The position numbers and the translations under genes are program-made. A DNA stretch of 64,000 nt from Candidatus Heimdallarchaeota archaeon (GTDB lineage: Archaea; Asgardarchaeota; Heimdallarchaeia; Hodarchaeales; Hodarchaeaceae): contig CP070695.1 of the NCBI GenBank assembly GCA_020353515.1, positions 4,777,414 through 4,841,413 on the forward strand, given 5' to 3'. Of this stretch, positions 46,727 through 56,021 are shown one piece after another. The notes under the pieces are model-generated. The model was given only the letters and a program-made list of their open reading frames with translations. It did not search any database and was not told where the DNA came from. Numbering within the stretch: the first letter of the stretch is position 1; every line of letters starts with the position of its first letter.

Positions 46727-48109
46727 TTGGATCTTATTATCAAAAATGGAATACTTATTGACAATAATGGATGTTATCAGGCAAACCTAGCTATTGCAGA
46801 AGGAAAAATCAAAGCCATTTTCCAAGGAAATAAGAATTTTCAGGCAGAAAGAGTTATCGATGCAAGCAAAAAAATGATTTTTCCTGGAGTGGTTGATACA
46901 CATGTCCATTTTCAATTACAGGATTTAGGGAAGATTATCTCAACTGATACATTCGCATCTGGTACTCAAGCTGCTGCCTGTGGGGGAGTGACCACAGTAA
47001 TTGATTTTGCAGACCAAACGAGAGGAATATCTCCTTTAAAAGGATTTAATGAACGTAAGAAGAACGCTGATTCACAGGTAGCTATTGATTATAGTTTACA
47101 CGTTTCAAAAACCGACATTGAATTTCTTGATGAGATTCCCACTCTCATTTCTGAAGGGGTGGCAAGTTTTAAATTTTTCACCACTTATAGCTGGCGAAAC
47201 CTAGATCTTAACGATGCAGAGTTATTAGAATTATTTCAGGAGGTTAAAAAATGCAGGGGGATGGTCATGGGTCATTGCGAAAATGACTCAATGGTAATTA
47301 ATTATCGAGATACACTTATCCTAGAAGGAAAAAGAGATTCCATTTTCCATGCTCATTCCCGACCACATATTGTTGAAGAAGAAGCAATTCAGAGAGTTAT
47401 GTTATTTGCCAAAAAAACAGGAATTCATCTTCATTTAGCTCATATTACTACCAAAGAAGGTAGTGACTTATTATATCAAGCCAAACAACAAGGCCTATTT
47501 GTAACAGGTGAGACATGTCCACATTACTTGTTATTGAATGAAAGAGAATATAAAGGACCAGAAGGTTATTTAAATCTAATGTCACCACCTCTTCGGCACG
47601 TAAAAGATCAACAAGCATTATTAAAACGAGTAATTGATAATACGATCAATCAAATCACAACTGATCACTGTGAATTTTCACGTGCAAGCAAAGGTAATGG
47701 AGAATTACCGTTTCATCAAGTATTAAACGGTATACCAGGCATTGAGACTTCTTTACCTCTAATACATGATTTAATGATCAACAAACATAAATTAACGTAT
47801 CCTCAACTCATTTCTTTGATGTCAAGCAAACCTGCAAAAATATTTGGGCTTTATCCTCAAAAGGGAAGTCTGAGGATAGGAACAGATGCTGACATTGTTA
47901 TTTTTGACCCATGTTTGGAAAAACGAATCACACCTGAGATTCTCCATTATTCCATTGATTGGAATCCATTTTTGGGCAGGAAAGTCATAGGATGGCCTAT
48001 TATGACCATATTCCGAGGACACATTCTTTGTGAAAATGGAAAATTTATTGGCCCCCAAAATAAAGGCAGATATTTGAAATGTTCATACAAGAAAGCACTA
48101 AGATGTTGA
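46727..48109 (+). CDS. Hydantoinase/dihydropyrimidinase family amidohydrolase
   Basis: 460 residues, cyclic-amidase length. Binuclear metal site: DTHVHFQLQ (H-x-H), SFKFFTTYSW (the lysine that is carboxylated), VMGHCENDS, HLAHITTKEG and TTDHCEF. Members open dihydrouracil, hydantoins or allantoin; in bacterial purine clusters the counterpart is HyuA. The TTG start at 46727 follows ggatgg. Divergent from the SsnA-like gene. Which ring it opens cannot be read from sequence. Confidence 0.88.
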   Translation: MDLIIKNGILIDNNGCYQANLAIAEGKIKAIFQGNKNFQAERVIDASKKMIFPGVVDTHVHFQLQDLGKIISTDTFASGTQAAACGGVTTVIDFADQTRGISPLKGFNERKKNADSQVAIDYSLHVSKTDIEFLDEIPTLISEGVASFKFFTTYSWRNLDLNDAELLELFQEVKKCRGMVMGHCENDSMVINYRDTLILEGKRDSIFHAHSRPHIVEEEAIQRVMLFAKKTGIHLHLAHITTKEGSDLLYQAKQQGLFVTGETCPHYLLLNEREYKGPEGYLNLMSPPLRHVKDQQALLKRVIDNTINQITTDHCEFSRASKGNGELPFHQVLNGIPGIETSLPLIHDLMINKHKLTYPQLISLMSSKPAKIFGLYPQKGSLRIGTDADIVIFDPCLEKRITPEILHYSIDWNPFLGRKVIGWPIMTIFRGHILCENGKFIGPQNKGRYLKCSYKKALRC

Positions 48110-48146
48110 AGAGCTTTTTTAAGGTTAATATTTTACTTACAGGATA

Positions 48147-48950
48147 TTACGGTTGGTTGTAGATGGGAGTAATAGTAGGTTTAGGACGTTGCCATTCATG
48201 GTGTACAATAGTTGAGTGTTTCGTTTGAATTTGATAATCAGGTAAAGCAGGATTGAATTCCTCGATTTTTAAGATGATGTAATCTTTGGTATGGCTTCCA
48301 ATGTTATTTAATGCTATATCTGTTGTAATCCAACCCATTTCGGGTGAAAAAATCTCTCCCCATGCATGCGCCTCTAAGCGTTTACCTTGCTCGAGGATGT
48401 AATAGCCTGTTAATCGTCTTGATGGGATTCCCCGTACTCTGGCTAAAGTGATAAGAAGATCAGTAAATTCATCACAATCACCAATAGCGGTTAAAATGGC
48501 TTGATAGGCCCCTAGTCGTTCTTCTAGAGTTTCAACATGTTTAATTTTTGTCCTAATATATCGATTAGCTGAAAGAATCCACCTAGAAAGATCATCTGTT
48601 CTAAACCATTCTTCCTCCTTTAAATTCAGAATTGTTGGCGATTTTACTGGCCAATATTTTGAGCTCTCACGATATTTATCTTTAAGAATTTGAGGAATAT
48701 CTGATATTCTTCCCCAATCATTTTTTAGATTAACAAAAGAAGAGGTAGGGAAGACAGAGACACTTCTATCCAACGAGATTAATCCTTTTGTATGAACTTT
48801 CTGGTGAAAGAGAAAGTAGGAATTTACCCCCTTTGATTTTAATTTGCAATGTATGGGAGTTTTATGAAGATGTACGGTTTGTCGGTAATTGGGATAGTGA
48901 AAAAACTTTAAACGAATAATAGGAGAACCTGCATTGGCTCGGTACATCAA
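48147..48950 (-). CDS. Transglutaminase-like cysteine protease-fold protein
   Basis: 267 residues. The catalytic triad of the transglutaminase core is clear: GDCDEFTDLLITLARVRGIP (Cys), LEAHAWGEIFS (His) and GWITTDIALNN (Asp). The N-terminal 90 residues are beta-rich. No signal peptide from this start. Archaeal members are thought to be peptidases or amidases rather than cross-linkers. Convergent with the hydantoinase gene. Confidence 0.8.
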   Translation of the reverse strand: MMYRANAGSPIIRLKFFHYPNYRQTVHLHKTPIHCKLKSKGVNSYFLFHQKVHTKGLISLDRSVSVFPTSSFVNLKNDWGRISDIPQILKDKYRESSKYWPVKSPTILNLKEEEWFRTDDLSRWILSANRYIRTKIKHVETLEERLGAYQAILTAIGDCDEFTDLLITLARVRGIPSRRLTGYYILEQGKRLEAHAWGEIFSPEMGWITTDIALNNIGSHTKDYIILKIEEFNPALPDYQIQTKHSTIVHHEWQRPKPTITPIYNQP

Positions 48951-48993
48951 GCGCTCTTGATGATGTATTTTCCATCCTCGGATTTGACTTGAA

Positions 48994-49470
48994 TTGTCTT
49001 TCAGGAAGAAAAACTCCCAAGGGGTTTACGTATTAGCTCTTAAAGTAGGTTATTCTATTAACATTACAACGAGTCGTTTCAAATGGGTACTCAAACCAGG
49101 AACTTATTTTTATTTCGGATCAGCCCGAGGAAAAACCTCCACATCTCTAGAAAAACGTTTATTTCGTCATTTTCACTATCAAAAAAGCATCTTTTGGCAT
49201 ATTGATTATCTTACTTCCCATTCTAAGACGAAAATATTGAATGCATATTTCACAACAGATCCTATGATTACTGAATGTCAAGCTCTCCGCGAATTTGTAC
49301 AAAAGTTTCACGAAATAAAAGTCATTCCAAAATTTGGTTCTTCTGACTGTAAATTGAAATGTGGAGGTCATTTACTATCCGTTTCAAGTAACCAAGATAT
49401 TCTTGCAGAATATTCACAGTATTTCAGTCACAGTAACTGGAATGAATTCAAATTTGAATCTGAGTACTAG
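48994..49470 (+). CDS. DUF123 (GIY-YIG-like) protein
   Basis: 158 residues. Motifs of archaeal DUF123: GVYVLALKVGYSINI, PGTYFYFGSARG, SLEKRLFRHF, FWHIDYLTS and FGSSDCKLKCGGHL. In some archaea the domain is fused to endonuclease III, so a role in DNA processing is suspected, though not shown. TTG 48994 start; divergent from the transglutaminase-like gene (43 bp). Confidence 0.75.
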   Translation: MSFRKKNSQGVYVLALKVGYSINITTSRFKWVLKPGTYFYFGSARGKTSTSLEKRLFRHFHYQKSIFWHIDYLTSHSKTKILNAYFTTDPMITECQALREFVQKFHEIKVIPKFGSSDCKLKCGGHLLSVSSNQDILAEYSQYFSHSNWNEFKFESEY

Positions 49471-49621
49471 GAAAATACAACATTAGTTTTAAATCAATTT
49501 TTAAAAGGTAGACTTACAATATATCCTATGAATATTTCAGAATAACTTACTCAGTCTTTCAATCTTGCTTTGACAAAATTCCCTAAATTATGGATTCTAC
49601 CAATTAAAGAGAGGTATTGAA

Positions 49622-50395
49622 TTGCCATTGCCTTTCAGGAAAAAGAAAAAAAAGAAATTCCCTGACCCACCTTCATTTTATGAACAGAGGGAGAAGGCCC
49701 TGCAAGGACCCCCAAAAACACCTCCACCACTTCCTACTCCGAAATATCAGACTCTTGAAGGGCCTCCCAAACAACAGGAATTAAAAGGGCCTCCAAGACA
49801 ACAACCTGATAGAGGTATTGCTGCTCCTCCCAATCTCCCCCCACCTCCCCCTTTTGCCAGGAAGGTCCCCGCACAACCCCCTCAACAACCTGCTAAAGCC
49901 CCAGTTCCAATTTTTGACGATAACCTCGCAGATGAAATTCATACTGAATTAAGACAAAGAGATTTTGGTTCTACCATGAAAAAAACTCCGGAAAGAGAAG
50001 CGGTCCATCTATCGACTGATGACTTAACAAAACAGCACTTTCGTAATTCAAGGCAAGAATACATTGAAGCAGGGAATAAACACCTCGAATTAAATTTTTA
50101 TGGCAATGCTGCAACTAATTATGCATGTGCTATTCTCTGTGATTTAATAGGGGAAGGAATACAAAAAGCTCGTCATACAATGTTAACTCTAGTTTCTACC
50201 GTTCCTTCCGCGGTTACAGAGAATAATTTTTTTGATAGCGTTAGACTACTACTTGAAGCAATTCGGACAAAGAATTATACTTTTCAAACTCGTGCCGAGA
50301 ATCTCATAAAAAAGAATATGGGACATCTCTACCCAGAGGATGTTGCTATGGTTGAAAAGGCAATTAAAACAGCGAGAGCACAATTCGGATATTGA
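49622..50395 (+). CDS. Proline-rich protein with helical repeat domain
   Basis: 257 residues. Residues 1-100 are disordered and proline-rich after a lysine run (FRKKKKKKFPDPP), with repeated GPPK motifs and one run of five prolines (NLPPPPPFARK). Residues 130-257 are helical with a TPR-like repeat (YIEAGNKHLELNFYGNAATN). The proline run resembles ligands of profilin, SH3 or EVH1 domains; Asgard archaea encode profilins, so a cytoskeletal adaptor is possible but inferred. TTG start at 49622 is supported by gagaggt seven bases upstream. Confidence 0.7.
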   Translation: MPLPFRKKKKKKFPDPPSFYEQREKALQGPPKTPPPLPTPKYQTLEGPPKQQELKGPPRQQPDRGIAAPPNLPPPPPFARKVPAQPPQQPAKAPVPIFDDNLADEIHTELRQRDFGSTMKKTPEREAVHLSTDDLTKQHFRNSRQEYIEAGNKHLELNFYGNAATNYACAILCDLIGEGIQKARHTMLTLVSTVPSAVTENNFFDSVRLLLEAIRTKNYTFQTRAENLIKKNMGHLYPEDVAMVEKAIKTARAQFGY

Positions 50396-50407
50396 TTGGT
50401 AGTAACT

Positions 50408-50869
50408 TCAAGACAATGGAAATTTTCTTAATAATTCAGTACATTCTTCATTCTCTTGGTATTCAAGAATCACCCCATGAGATTTTAAGAAATTTTCAGC
50501 ACCCAGTATTGTCGTGTTATCAGCTATAACTACCTTTGATATCTGAAGATAAACGATGGTCCCGGAACACATCTGACAGGGTGAGAGAGTAGTATAAAGG
50601 ACTGATCTTTTATATTCTTCAGGAAGCAAAATTCCTGCATTCTCTATTGCGTCCATTTCTGCATGTAAAATGACGCTGCCTTTTTGGTTGCGTTGATTTC
50701 TTCCTCTACCGACAATCTTTCCATCAAGAACCAAGACTGATCCAATTGGTAGACCATTTTCTTCAAAACCCAGTTTAGCTTCTTGAACTGCTGCTTGCAT
50801 AAACTCATCCATATTCTCTTCATCTCCGATTTTGACCATTACTTCATAAGTGGGTTTATTCTTACCCAT
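50408..50869 (-). CDS. Cytosine deaminase-like zinc enzyme (FCY1 type)
   Basis: 153 residues of the CDA fold. Zinc site: ILHAEMDAIENAG (His and catalytic Glu) and TLSPCQMCSGTIVY (two Cys). NGLPIGSVLVLDGKIVGRG, the N-Q-KGS stretch before the His, and the -LYTTLSPC- context are closer to yeast cytosine deaminase than to tRNA adenosine or guanine deaminases. It would give uracil plus ammonia, feeding the ring-opening enzymes nearby. A related pterin or riboflavin-type substrate cannot be excluded. Confidence 0.8.
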   Translation of the reverse strand: MGKNKPTYEVMVKIGDEENMDEFMQAAVQEAKLGFEENGLPIGSVLVLDGKIVGRGRNQRNQKGSVILHAEMDAIENAGILLPEEYKRSVLYTTLSPCQMCSGTIVYLQISKVVIADNTTILGAENFLKSHGVILEYQENEECTELLRKFPLS

Positions 50870-51064
50870 ACTTTATGAAGGATCCTATTTACGATCTCCA
50901 CATAACCAACAATCTGTGATATCACATTTAGAGAAATATTATCAGTCCTTCAATACTCTTTTGGGCAAGAATTGTTATGCTAAGGAGAATCGTCAGGACA
51001 AATAAAGTGGTATTTATGACAATAGTTTATATGGTCCATCGTGATTCTTGTCCAGCCACAAACA

Positions 51065-52114
51065 TCAAATTCCTGCCATTGTGAGTGCCATAATAGCTTT
51101 TTGGACGTGTAATCGATTTTCTCCAACGTCATAGATGCATGAACGAGGACCAGAGGCAACCTCATCAGTGACTTCATGGCCCCGATCGATGGGCATCGGA
51201 TGGGTGAATATCCCGTTATCTGTCAAGGCCATTTTATCTGCATCGCAGATCCACTCTGGAAATTTTAATGCCTTATCAATTTCCTGTTGTTTTAGAAATT
51301 CACCTTCTTGGTAAGCCTCGGGGCTCATCCAATGACGGGAATATACAACATGGGCTCCCTCATACCCTTTTGTAGGATGATTAATAGTTTCAAAGCTTGC
51401 ATCATATTTACTACAGTTCTGTTCTGTCCATTTAACGACTTGAGGATCGAGATCATATCCTTCAGGGGAGGCAACAGTAACGTCCATACTATACCGCGAA
51501 CCAATAAGCATAGCTTCTTGAACAGAACACCATGACCGGGTTAAAGCTCCATGACCCCAGGTAATCAGTAATTTCTTCCCTTTCAATGTACGCCAATCTG
51601 GGGGATATTTCGTACCTTTATTGAACCATTCTGCCCAACCCATGGCGTCTGCAAGTCCTTGGCAGGGATGAAATTTATCATGGGCCATTGAAATGATAGG
51701 AATTGATGCCCACTTAGCATATTCTCGAAGGAGATTTTCTCCTTGACCATACGCTCCAACTTTATCCTCAAGAATTCTTATTCCAAGACCATGTGCATAA
51801 CGAGACATTATCTGGGCAGCATCTTCCACCGTTTCCCCTGCGGTCTTCTCGGTTTTAAGACGCATGGCTTTTGGTTCCAGAAATTGGGCATGTCCTCCTA
51901 ATTCTGTCGCAGCGACTTCAAAACTCTGTCTTGTTCGCACACTAGGATTATAAAAAAACATAAAGAATGTTTTATGCTGTAATAGACTTGTATATTGAGG
52001 GGAAAACCGTTCCCGCTTCATTCTTCCTGCTAGATCAAGTACTAAATCTAGCTCATGTTTTTCCCAATCTTGAGTACAAATTAAATCTCGTCCATATAAA
52101 TCTGAAAATTCCAT
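51065..52114 (-). CDS. Knotted-family carbamoyltransferase, HPMP type
   Basis: 349 residues from ATG 52114, chosen because aaggaggct sits nine bases upstream and the family N-terminus (GRDLICTQDWEKHELD) begins there. Carbamoyl-phosphate motif SVRTRQSFEVAATELGGHAQ and HPCQGLADAM are intact. The C-terminal loop that is usually HCLP reads THPMPIDRGHEVTDEVA, so the Cys is missing. Middle segment (TRSWCSVQEAMLIGSRYSMD) resembles the N-acetylornithine/YgeW knotted group. Direction may be phosphorolysis of a ureido compound to carbamoyl phosphate. Carbamate kinase is directly upstream in the same operon (19 bp). Confidence 0.85.
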   Translation of the reverse strand: MEFSDLYGRDLICTQDWEKHELDLVLDLAGRMKRERFSPQYTSLLQHKTFFMFFYNPSVRTRQSFEVAATELGGHAQFLEPKAMRLKTEKTAGETVEDAAQIMSRYAHGLGIRILEDKVGAYGQGENLLREYAKWASIPIISMAHDKFHPCQGLADAMGWAEWFNKGTKYPPDWRTLKGKKLLITWGHGALTRSWCSVQEAMLIGSRYSMDVTVASPEGYDLDPQVVKWTEQNCSKYDASFETINHPTKGYEGAHVVYSRHWMSPEAYQEGEFLKQQEIDKALKFPEWICDADKMALTDNGIFTHPMPIDRGHEVTDEVASGPRSCIYDVGENRLHVQKAIMALTMAGI

Positions 52115-52133
52115 CTTTATGAGCCTCCTTTTC

Positions 52134-53120
52134 TTATGGAACAATGATAGTTCCTGCTTCTCCATCTAGAGCTGCTGCTGCAAGTTCAGGGGTGGTTATT
52201 ACCACTTTTTTCCCACCATCCTTTAAGAATCTAATTGCTGCTTTCAGCTTAGGCCCCATTGATCCTTTTAACTTATTTCCGAATGCTCCTTCTTCTAAAT
52301 ACTTTTCAACTTCAGCCACAGTCATTCGGTCAATGCCTCTCTGCTCTGGTGTTTTGTAATTCAAGTAAACTTTATCTGTATCTGTTAAAATAGCAAAAGC
52401 TTCAGCCTTTGTGTCGTTAGCTAATCTTTCTCCGGCCAAATCTTTGTCAATGACGGCTTCAACACCCGAAACTGTCCCATCGGGATTTTTAAGAACAGGT
52501 ATACCTCCTCCACCGCTGGCTACTAGTATAAAGCCAGCTTCTAAAAGATCGTTAACCTGATCCTTTTCATAAATCTCAATTGGATCTGGAGATGGAACAA
52601 CTCGTCGATATCCTCTTCCAGCATCTTCGATAATTGTGAAATCAGGATGTTCTTCCCTGATTCGATCAACTTGTTCTTTAGTGTAAAATGGCCCTACTGG
52701 TTTTGTGGGATTTTCGAACGCTGGATCATCTTTTGACACAACAACTTGTGTAATGATTGTTGCAACTTTGATTTTTTTACTAGGATCCAGTCTACTAGGG
52801 GGACCTTCAGTAACCAAGAGATTACCAAGAATATTCTGAATGAGGTATCCTATCTGGCCCTGTGTCATCGATCCACAAACATCCATTTTGAACGAAGGGC
52901 GGTTATAGGGAGGATGGGAACCTGCTTCCATTTGCAGCATGAGATTTCCCACTTGAGGACCGTTACCATGAGTTATCACGACCCGCCATTTTGGAATGAC
53001 CTTCATGATTTGTTTTGCGGTTTGAGTGACATTTTCGATCTGTTCCTCTAATGTCCCTCTCTGTTTCCCCTTGATCATGGCATTTCCACCCAGTGCAATG
53101 ACAACTAGCGGCTTGAACAT
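52134..53120 (-). CDS. arcC: Carbamate kinase
   Basis: 328 residues, full length. VIALGGNAMIKGKQRGT at the N-terminus, THGNGPQVGNLMLQMEA, ASGGGGIPV, VIDKDLAGERLANDTKAEAF and KVYLNYKTPEQ are the standard motifs. It transfers phosphate from carbamoyl phosphate to ADP, releasing CO2 and ammonia. Same operon as the HPMP-type carbamoyltransferase, so the pair should yield one ATP per carbamoyl group. Start ATG 53120 with gagga upstream. Confidence 0.93.
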   Translation of the reverse strand: MFKPLVVIALGGNAMIKGKQRGTLEEQIENVTQTAKQIMKVIPKWRVVITHGNGPQVGNLMLQMEAGSHPPYNRPSFKMDVCGSMTQGQIGYLIQNILGNLLVTEGPPSRLDPSKKIKVATIITQVVVSKDDPAFENPTKPVGPFYTKEQVDRIREEHPDFTIIEDAGRGYRRVVPSPDPIEIYEKDQVNDLLEAGFILVASGGGGIPVLKNPDGTVSGVEAVIDKDLAGERLANDTKAEAFAILTDTDKVYLNYKTPEQRGIDRMTVAEVEKYLEEGAFGNKLKGSMGPKLKAAIRFLKDGGKKVVITTPELAAAALDGEAGTIIVP

Positions 53121-53248
53121 TTTGATTCCTCAATCTGATGTAAAAGAACCTGTTGATAGTTATCTTTTAAAGGATTATATACGTACGAAGGCATCCTTCA
53201 TTGAAGGATACATGAAAATGAATTTTCCTTGCTTTTAGAAGAATAGTT

Positions 53249-54517
53249 TTACTGCGTTTTCTTCCCCTGTAAAGCTACCAGAAGTGTATACATAAGAATG
53301 AGACAAACTAGAGAAAATCCTGTTGTAGGTTGCGGGCTTGTTTCATTTGATAGACTTGAAGATGTCATTTGTTTTGTTTCCGTGAGTTGTGAGTGTGTAT
53401 TATTGATTGAAAATTCTCCTGAAATTATTTCTTCTGTTAAAAAAGCGCCAACTTCTTCTACACATACAATTGTCACTTTTATCTTATAATGCATGCCATC
53501 TTGAAGAGCTGATGTATTCCAGTCGTAGGTTGTACCAATTTCATTAGCTGCGAACCTAATCCATGTGAGTCCACTATCGTTAGAGTAATCTAAATGGCAA
53601 AACAAATCATGTTTCCATGAGTCTGATAAATTCCAACGAATAGTTGCTATTGATGATAGTTGGTCTCCTGGATTAGGAGAGAGAAATTCTGGCTTTGATA
53701 ACTTATGAGGATGCCATATTTCGAGACTATCTAGCATCACGACACTGCAGTTCACCAAATCACGAAATGTGTATGCATCCACTATTGATCCTGCATTATC
53801 AGTTATCCCATTATATCCGTAATGAAAGGGAATACCGTACTTTAGGTCTGATGAGTTTTTAATGAGCTCTACAGCTTTAACCGCGTCAGTTGCATTCATA
53901 ATAGACAATCCACCAACGGGGAGAAGAGCTATATCAGTTTCTATATCCCCCATCTCTGGAATTGGCCCCGTATCCCCTGCAATGTAAATTCTCACACTCC
54001 CAAAATCAACTATCACACCTAATCCATCATCCTCCTGGGGGTGATAGGGTTCACCATTCGGACGAAACCGATGAACATTGTAAGCAGGTACAAATTCAAA
54101 ATCAATTCCATCAAATGATAACGTATCTCCTGGCGTAACAATGTAATCTCCAAGTGTTTGAGGGGAACTAATGAGAATGGTATTTTCATCAGTTACTTTC
54201 TCAATATCATAGGGTGAATAATGTGGAGCATGGTCATGAGTGACTATAATGAAATCTGCAGGTTCTTCATGTACATGTATTTCAATAGGGTCAATATAGA
54301 CAATTAGCTCACTTGTGTTAAGTTTTACAGCTTCACTTAAGTACCAACGAATAGTCACACCGCCATATTGGAAATTTTCACCTGAATCTATAATGATCTT
54401 CTCATTGTTGGTATTTATCATGAATATATGATTGGTCGAAGAAATTGTAATCGCTGACAATGTAGTACTTATTGCAATAAGAACAATTATCATTTTAGTG
54501 TGTGATTTTTTCATCAT
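53249..54517 (-). CDS. Secreted metallo-beta-lactamase-fold protein with Ig-like domain and membrane anchor
   Basis: 422 residues. N-terminal signal-like segment (MIIVLIAISTTLSAITI), MBL fold of the UlaG/L-ascorbate-lactonase type (FIIVTHDHAPHYSPYDIEKV, YIAGDTGPIPEMGD, PFHYGYNG), then an Ig-like domain at about 285-380 (SPNPGDQLSSIATIRW, YDWNTSAL), a Ser/Thr-rich stalk (SSSLSNETSPQPTTG) and a last helix with KKTQ tail. Presumably faces outside, possibly glycosylated at the many NxT/S sites. Metal binding is likely since His-x-His-Asp is kept as HDHAPH; substrate unknown. Confidence 0.78.
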   Translation of the reverse strand: MMKKSHTKMIIVLIAISTTLSAITISSTNHIFMINTNNEKIIIDSGENFQYGGVTIRWYLSEAVKLNTSELIVYIDPIEIHVHEEPADFIIVTHDHAPHYSPYDIEKVTDENTILISSPQTLGDYIVTPGDTLSFDGIDFEFVPAYNVHRFRPNGEPYHPQEDDGLGVIVDFGSVRIYIAGDTGPIPEMGDIETDIALLPVGGLSIMNATDAVKAVELIKNSSDLKYGIPFHYGYNGITDNAGSIVDAYTFRDLVNCSVVMLDSLEIWHPHKLSKPEFLSPNPGDQLSSIATIRWNLSDSWKHDLFCHLDYSNDSGLTWIRFAANEIGTTYDWNTSALQDGMHYKIKVTIVCVEEVGAFLTEEIISGEFSINNTHSQLTETKQMTSSSLSNETSPQPTTGFSLVCLILMYTLLVALQGKKTQ

Positions 54518-54666
54518 AGCTGACTCTGTTCATTGTTATGTGGTTATATTGGTGTTTAAACGATTCCAAAGTTTGGAATAAAGATATCATACCACATTAT
54601 GGAAACGTTTTTTAATGTTATTATCAAGGCGAAAGACAATTGAATGTTTACCCCAGGTTTTCAAAT

Positions 54667-55272
54667 ATGAAAAAATCAAAGAAAAGGGATAAATATTTAT
54701 CCAGCAAAGCTATTTACAAAGGATTGATCCGATTTTTATTGTTTCGCGATGGGGAACTTACTGCAAAACAACTACAGGTTAAAACTGGATTAAAACGTCA
54801 GAGCTGCTATAATTATCTTAAAGAAATGAAGAATGAAGGAAAAGTAAGTGTACGGTATGAGAAAGTTAAAAATAAACCTCAAATCCAAGAAGCGCATTAT
54901 TCCAGAAAACATGAAGCCCTTCCAAAAGATCACGACTATCTCTCTGAGAGAATCAGAGTCGAAAGTAGCGATCATGAGAAGATGTTAAGAAGGATTAAGT
55001 TAGCAATCGAAAGTAATATTGGAGCCCTTCTAGAAATCGAGGCCGCTTTTAATCGTATGACACCTCAAGAAGCAGCAAATTATGTTAAATGTGATCCTTG
55101 GGGATTTTATGGTTTTACTGCACTATTAACGGATAAGGAGTATAATGAGCTGATTACAGAATTCAAGAGTATGTTTGATCGGTTGAATAAAAAATGGGAA
55201 GAGGAAAAAGAAGAGGATACTCATTCTGGTAATGTTTTCACGTTCACTTTCTATAAAACGATCCCAGAATGA
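54667..55272 (+). CDS. Winged-helix transcriptional regulator
   Basis: 201 residues from ATG 54667 (an in-frame TTG nine codons upstream is possible). Winged helix near residues 20-80: LIRFLLFRDGELTAKQLQVK, recognition helix LKRQSCYNYLKEMKNEG and wing VSVRYEKVK. The C-terminal half is helical and acidic (KKWEEEKEEDTHS). Probably a DNA-binding regulator; divergent from the secreted MBL gene, which may be its target. Confidence 0.65.
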   Translation: MKKSKKRDKYLSSKAIYKGLIRFLLFRDGELTAKQLQVKTGLKRQSCYNYLKEMKNEGKVSVRYEKVKNKPQIQEAHYSRKHEALPKDHDYLSERIRVESSDHEKMLRRIKLAIESNIGALLEIEAAFNRMTPQEAANYVKCDPWGFYGFTALLTDKEYNELITEFKSMFDRLNKKWEEEKEEDTHSGNVFTFTFYKTIPE

Positions 55273-55401
55273 GTTTACATTTATACATTACAATACTATA
55301 ACAATTTATTCTAGATATAAGTAAACTCTCAATTATTCATTCATTGATATTTGCTTTTAATGGTCAAATTACGATGGAAACATGCCCAAGATTCTTAGAA
55401 T

Positions 55402-55962
55402 TTGGAGTATGAGTGGCCTATCTTGGAATATCGATTGTTAAACAAAGAGGAAATAAAGAGGATCAGTGAAATTGACCGAACAGAGACAGTAGAGTACATT
55501 TATTATCATAGAGAGGGAAAGTTAGAATTAGTAGAAGAGTACTATGAGATCAATGAATGGAATCAAGAAGAAGAACTGAGGCATATCTCTTCTCTCAATG
55601 ATATATATCAAAGAGGAGGATTCATATTTGGAGCCTTTGATAAATTGTATATTGTTGGGATTATATCACTAGATAACGAATTTATTGGAAGGAATAAGGA
55701 TCAATTGAATCTTGCTGGCCTTTGGGTCAGTAAAGATTATAGAAAAAAGGGAGTAGGGAAAACTCTAGTTGAATTAGTAAAAGAAAAAGCCAAGGAAATG
55801 GGTGCAAGAAAGCTCTATGTTTCTGCAACTCCATCCCAAAATACAGTCCATTTTTACATGAACAGAGGATTTGACTTAGCCAAGGAAGTCAATGAGAAAT
55901 TGTATGAATTAGAACCAGATGACATTCATATGGAATGTTTATTGATCTCTGATTCGAAATAG
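55402..55962 (+). CDS. GNAT-family acetyltransferase
   Basis: 186 residues. The acetyl-CoA site reads LAGLWVSKDYRKKGVGKTLV (the R/Q-x2-G-x-G/A loop), then ARKLYVSATPSQNTVHFYMN and RGFDLAKEV. The first 80 residues are charged and may select the acceptor, which is unknown. TTG start at 55402. Single gene between convergent neighbours. Confidence 0.8.
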   Translation: MEYEWPILEYRLLNKEEIKRISEIDRTETVEYIYYHREGKLELVEEYYEINEWNQEEELRHISSLNDIYQRGGFIFGAFDKLYIVGIISLDNEFIGRNKDQLNLAGLWVSKDYRKKGVGKTLVELVKEKAKEMGARKLYVSATPSQNTVHFYMNRGFDLAKEVNEKLYELEPDDIHMECLLISDSK

Positions 55963-56021
55963 CTAAGAATCATGAAAATAATTATTCATCTTATTTACAA
56001 ACAGAAATGTCTTAATAAATG

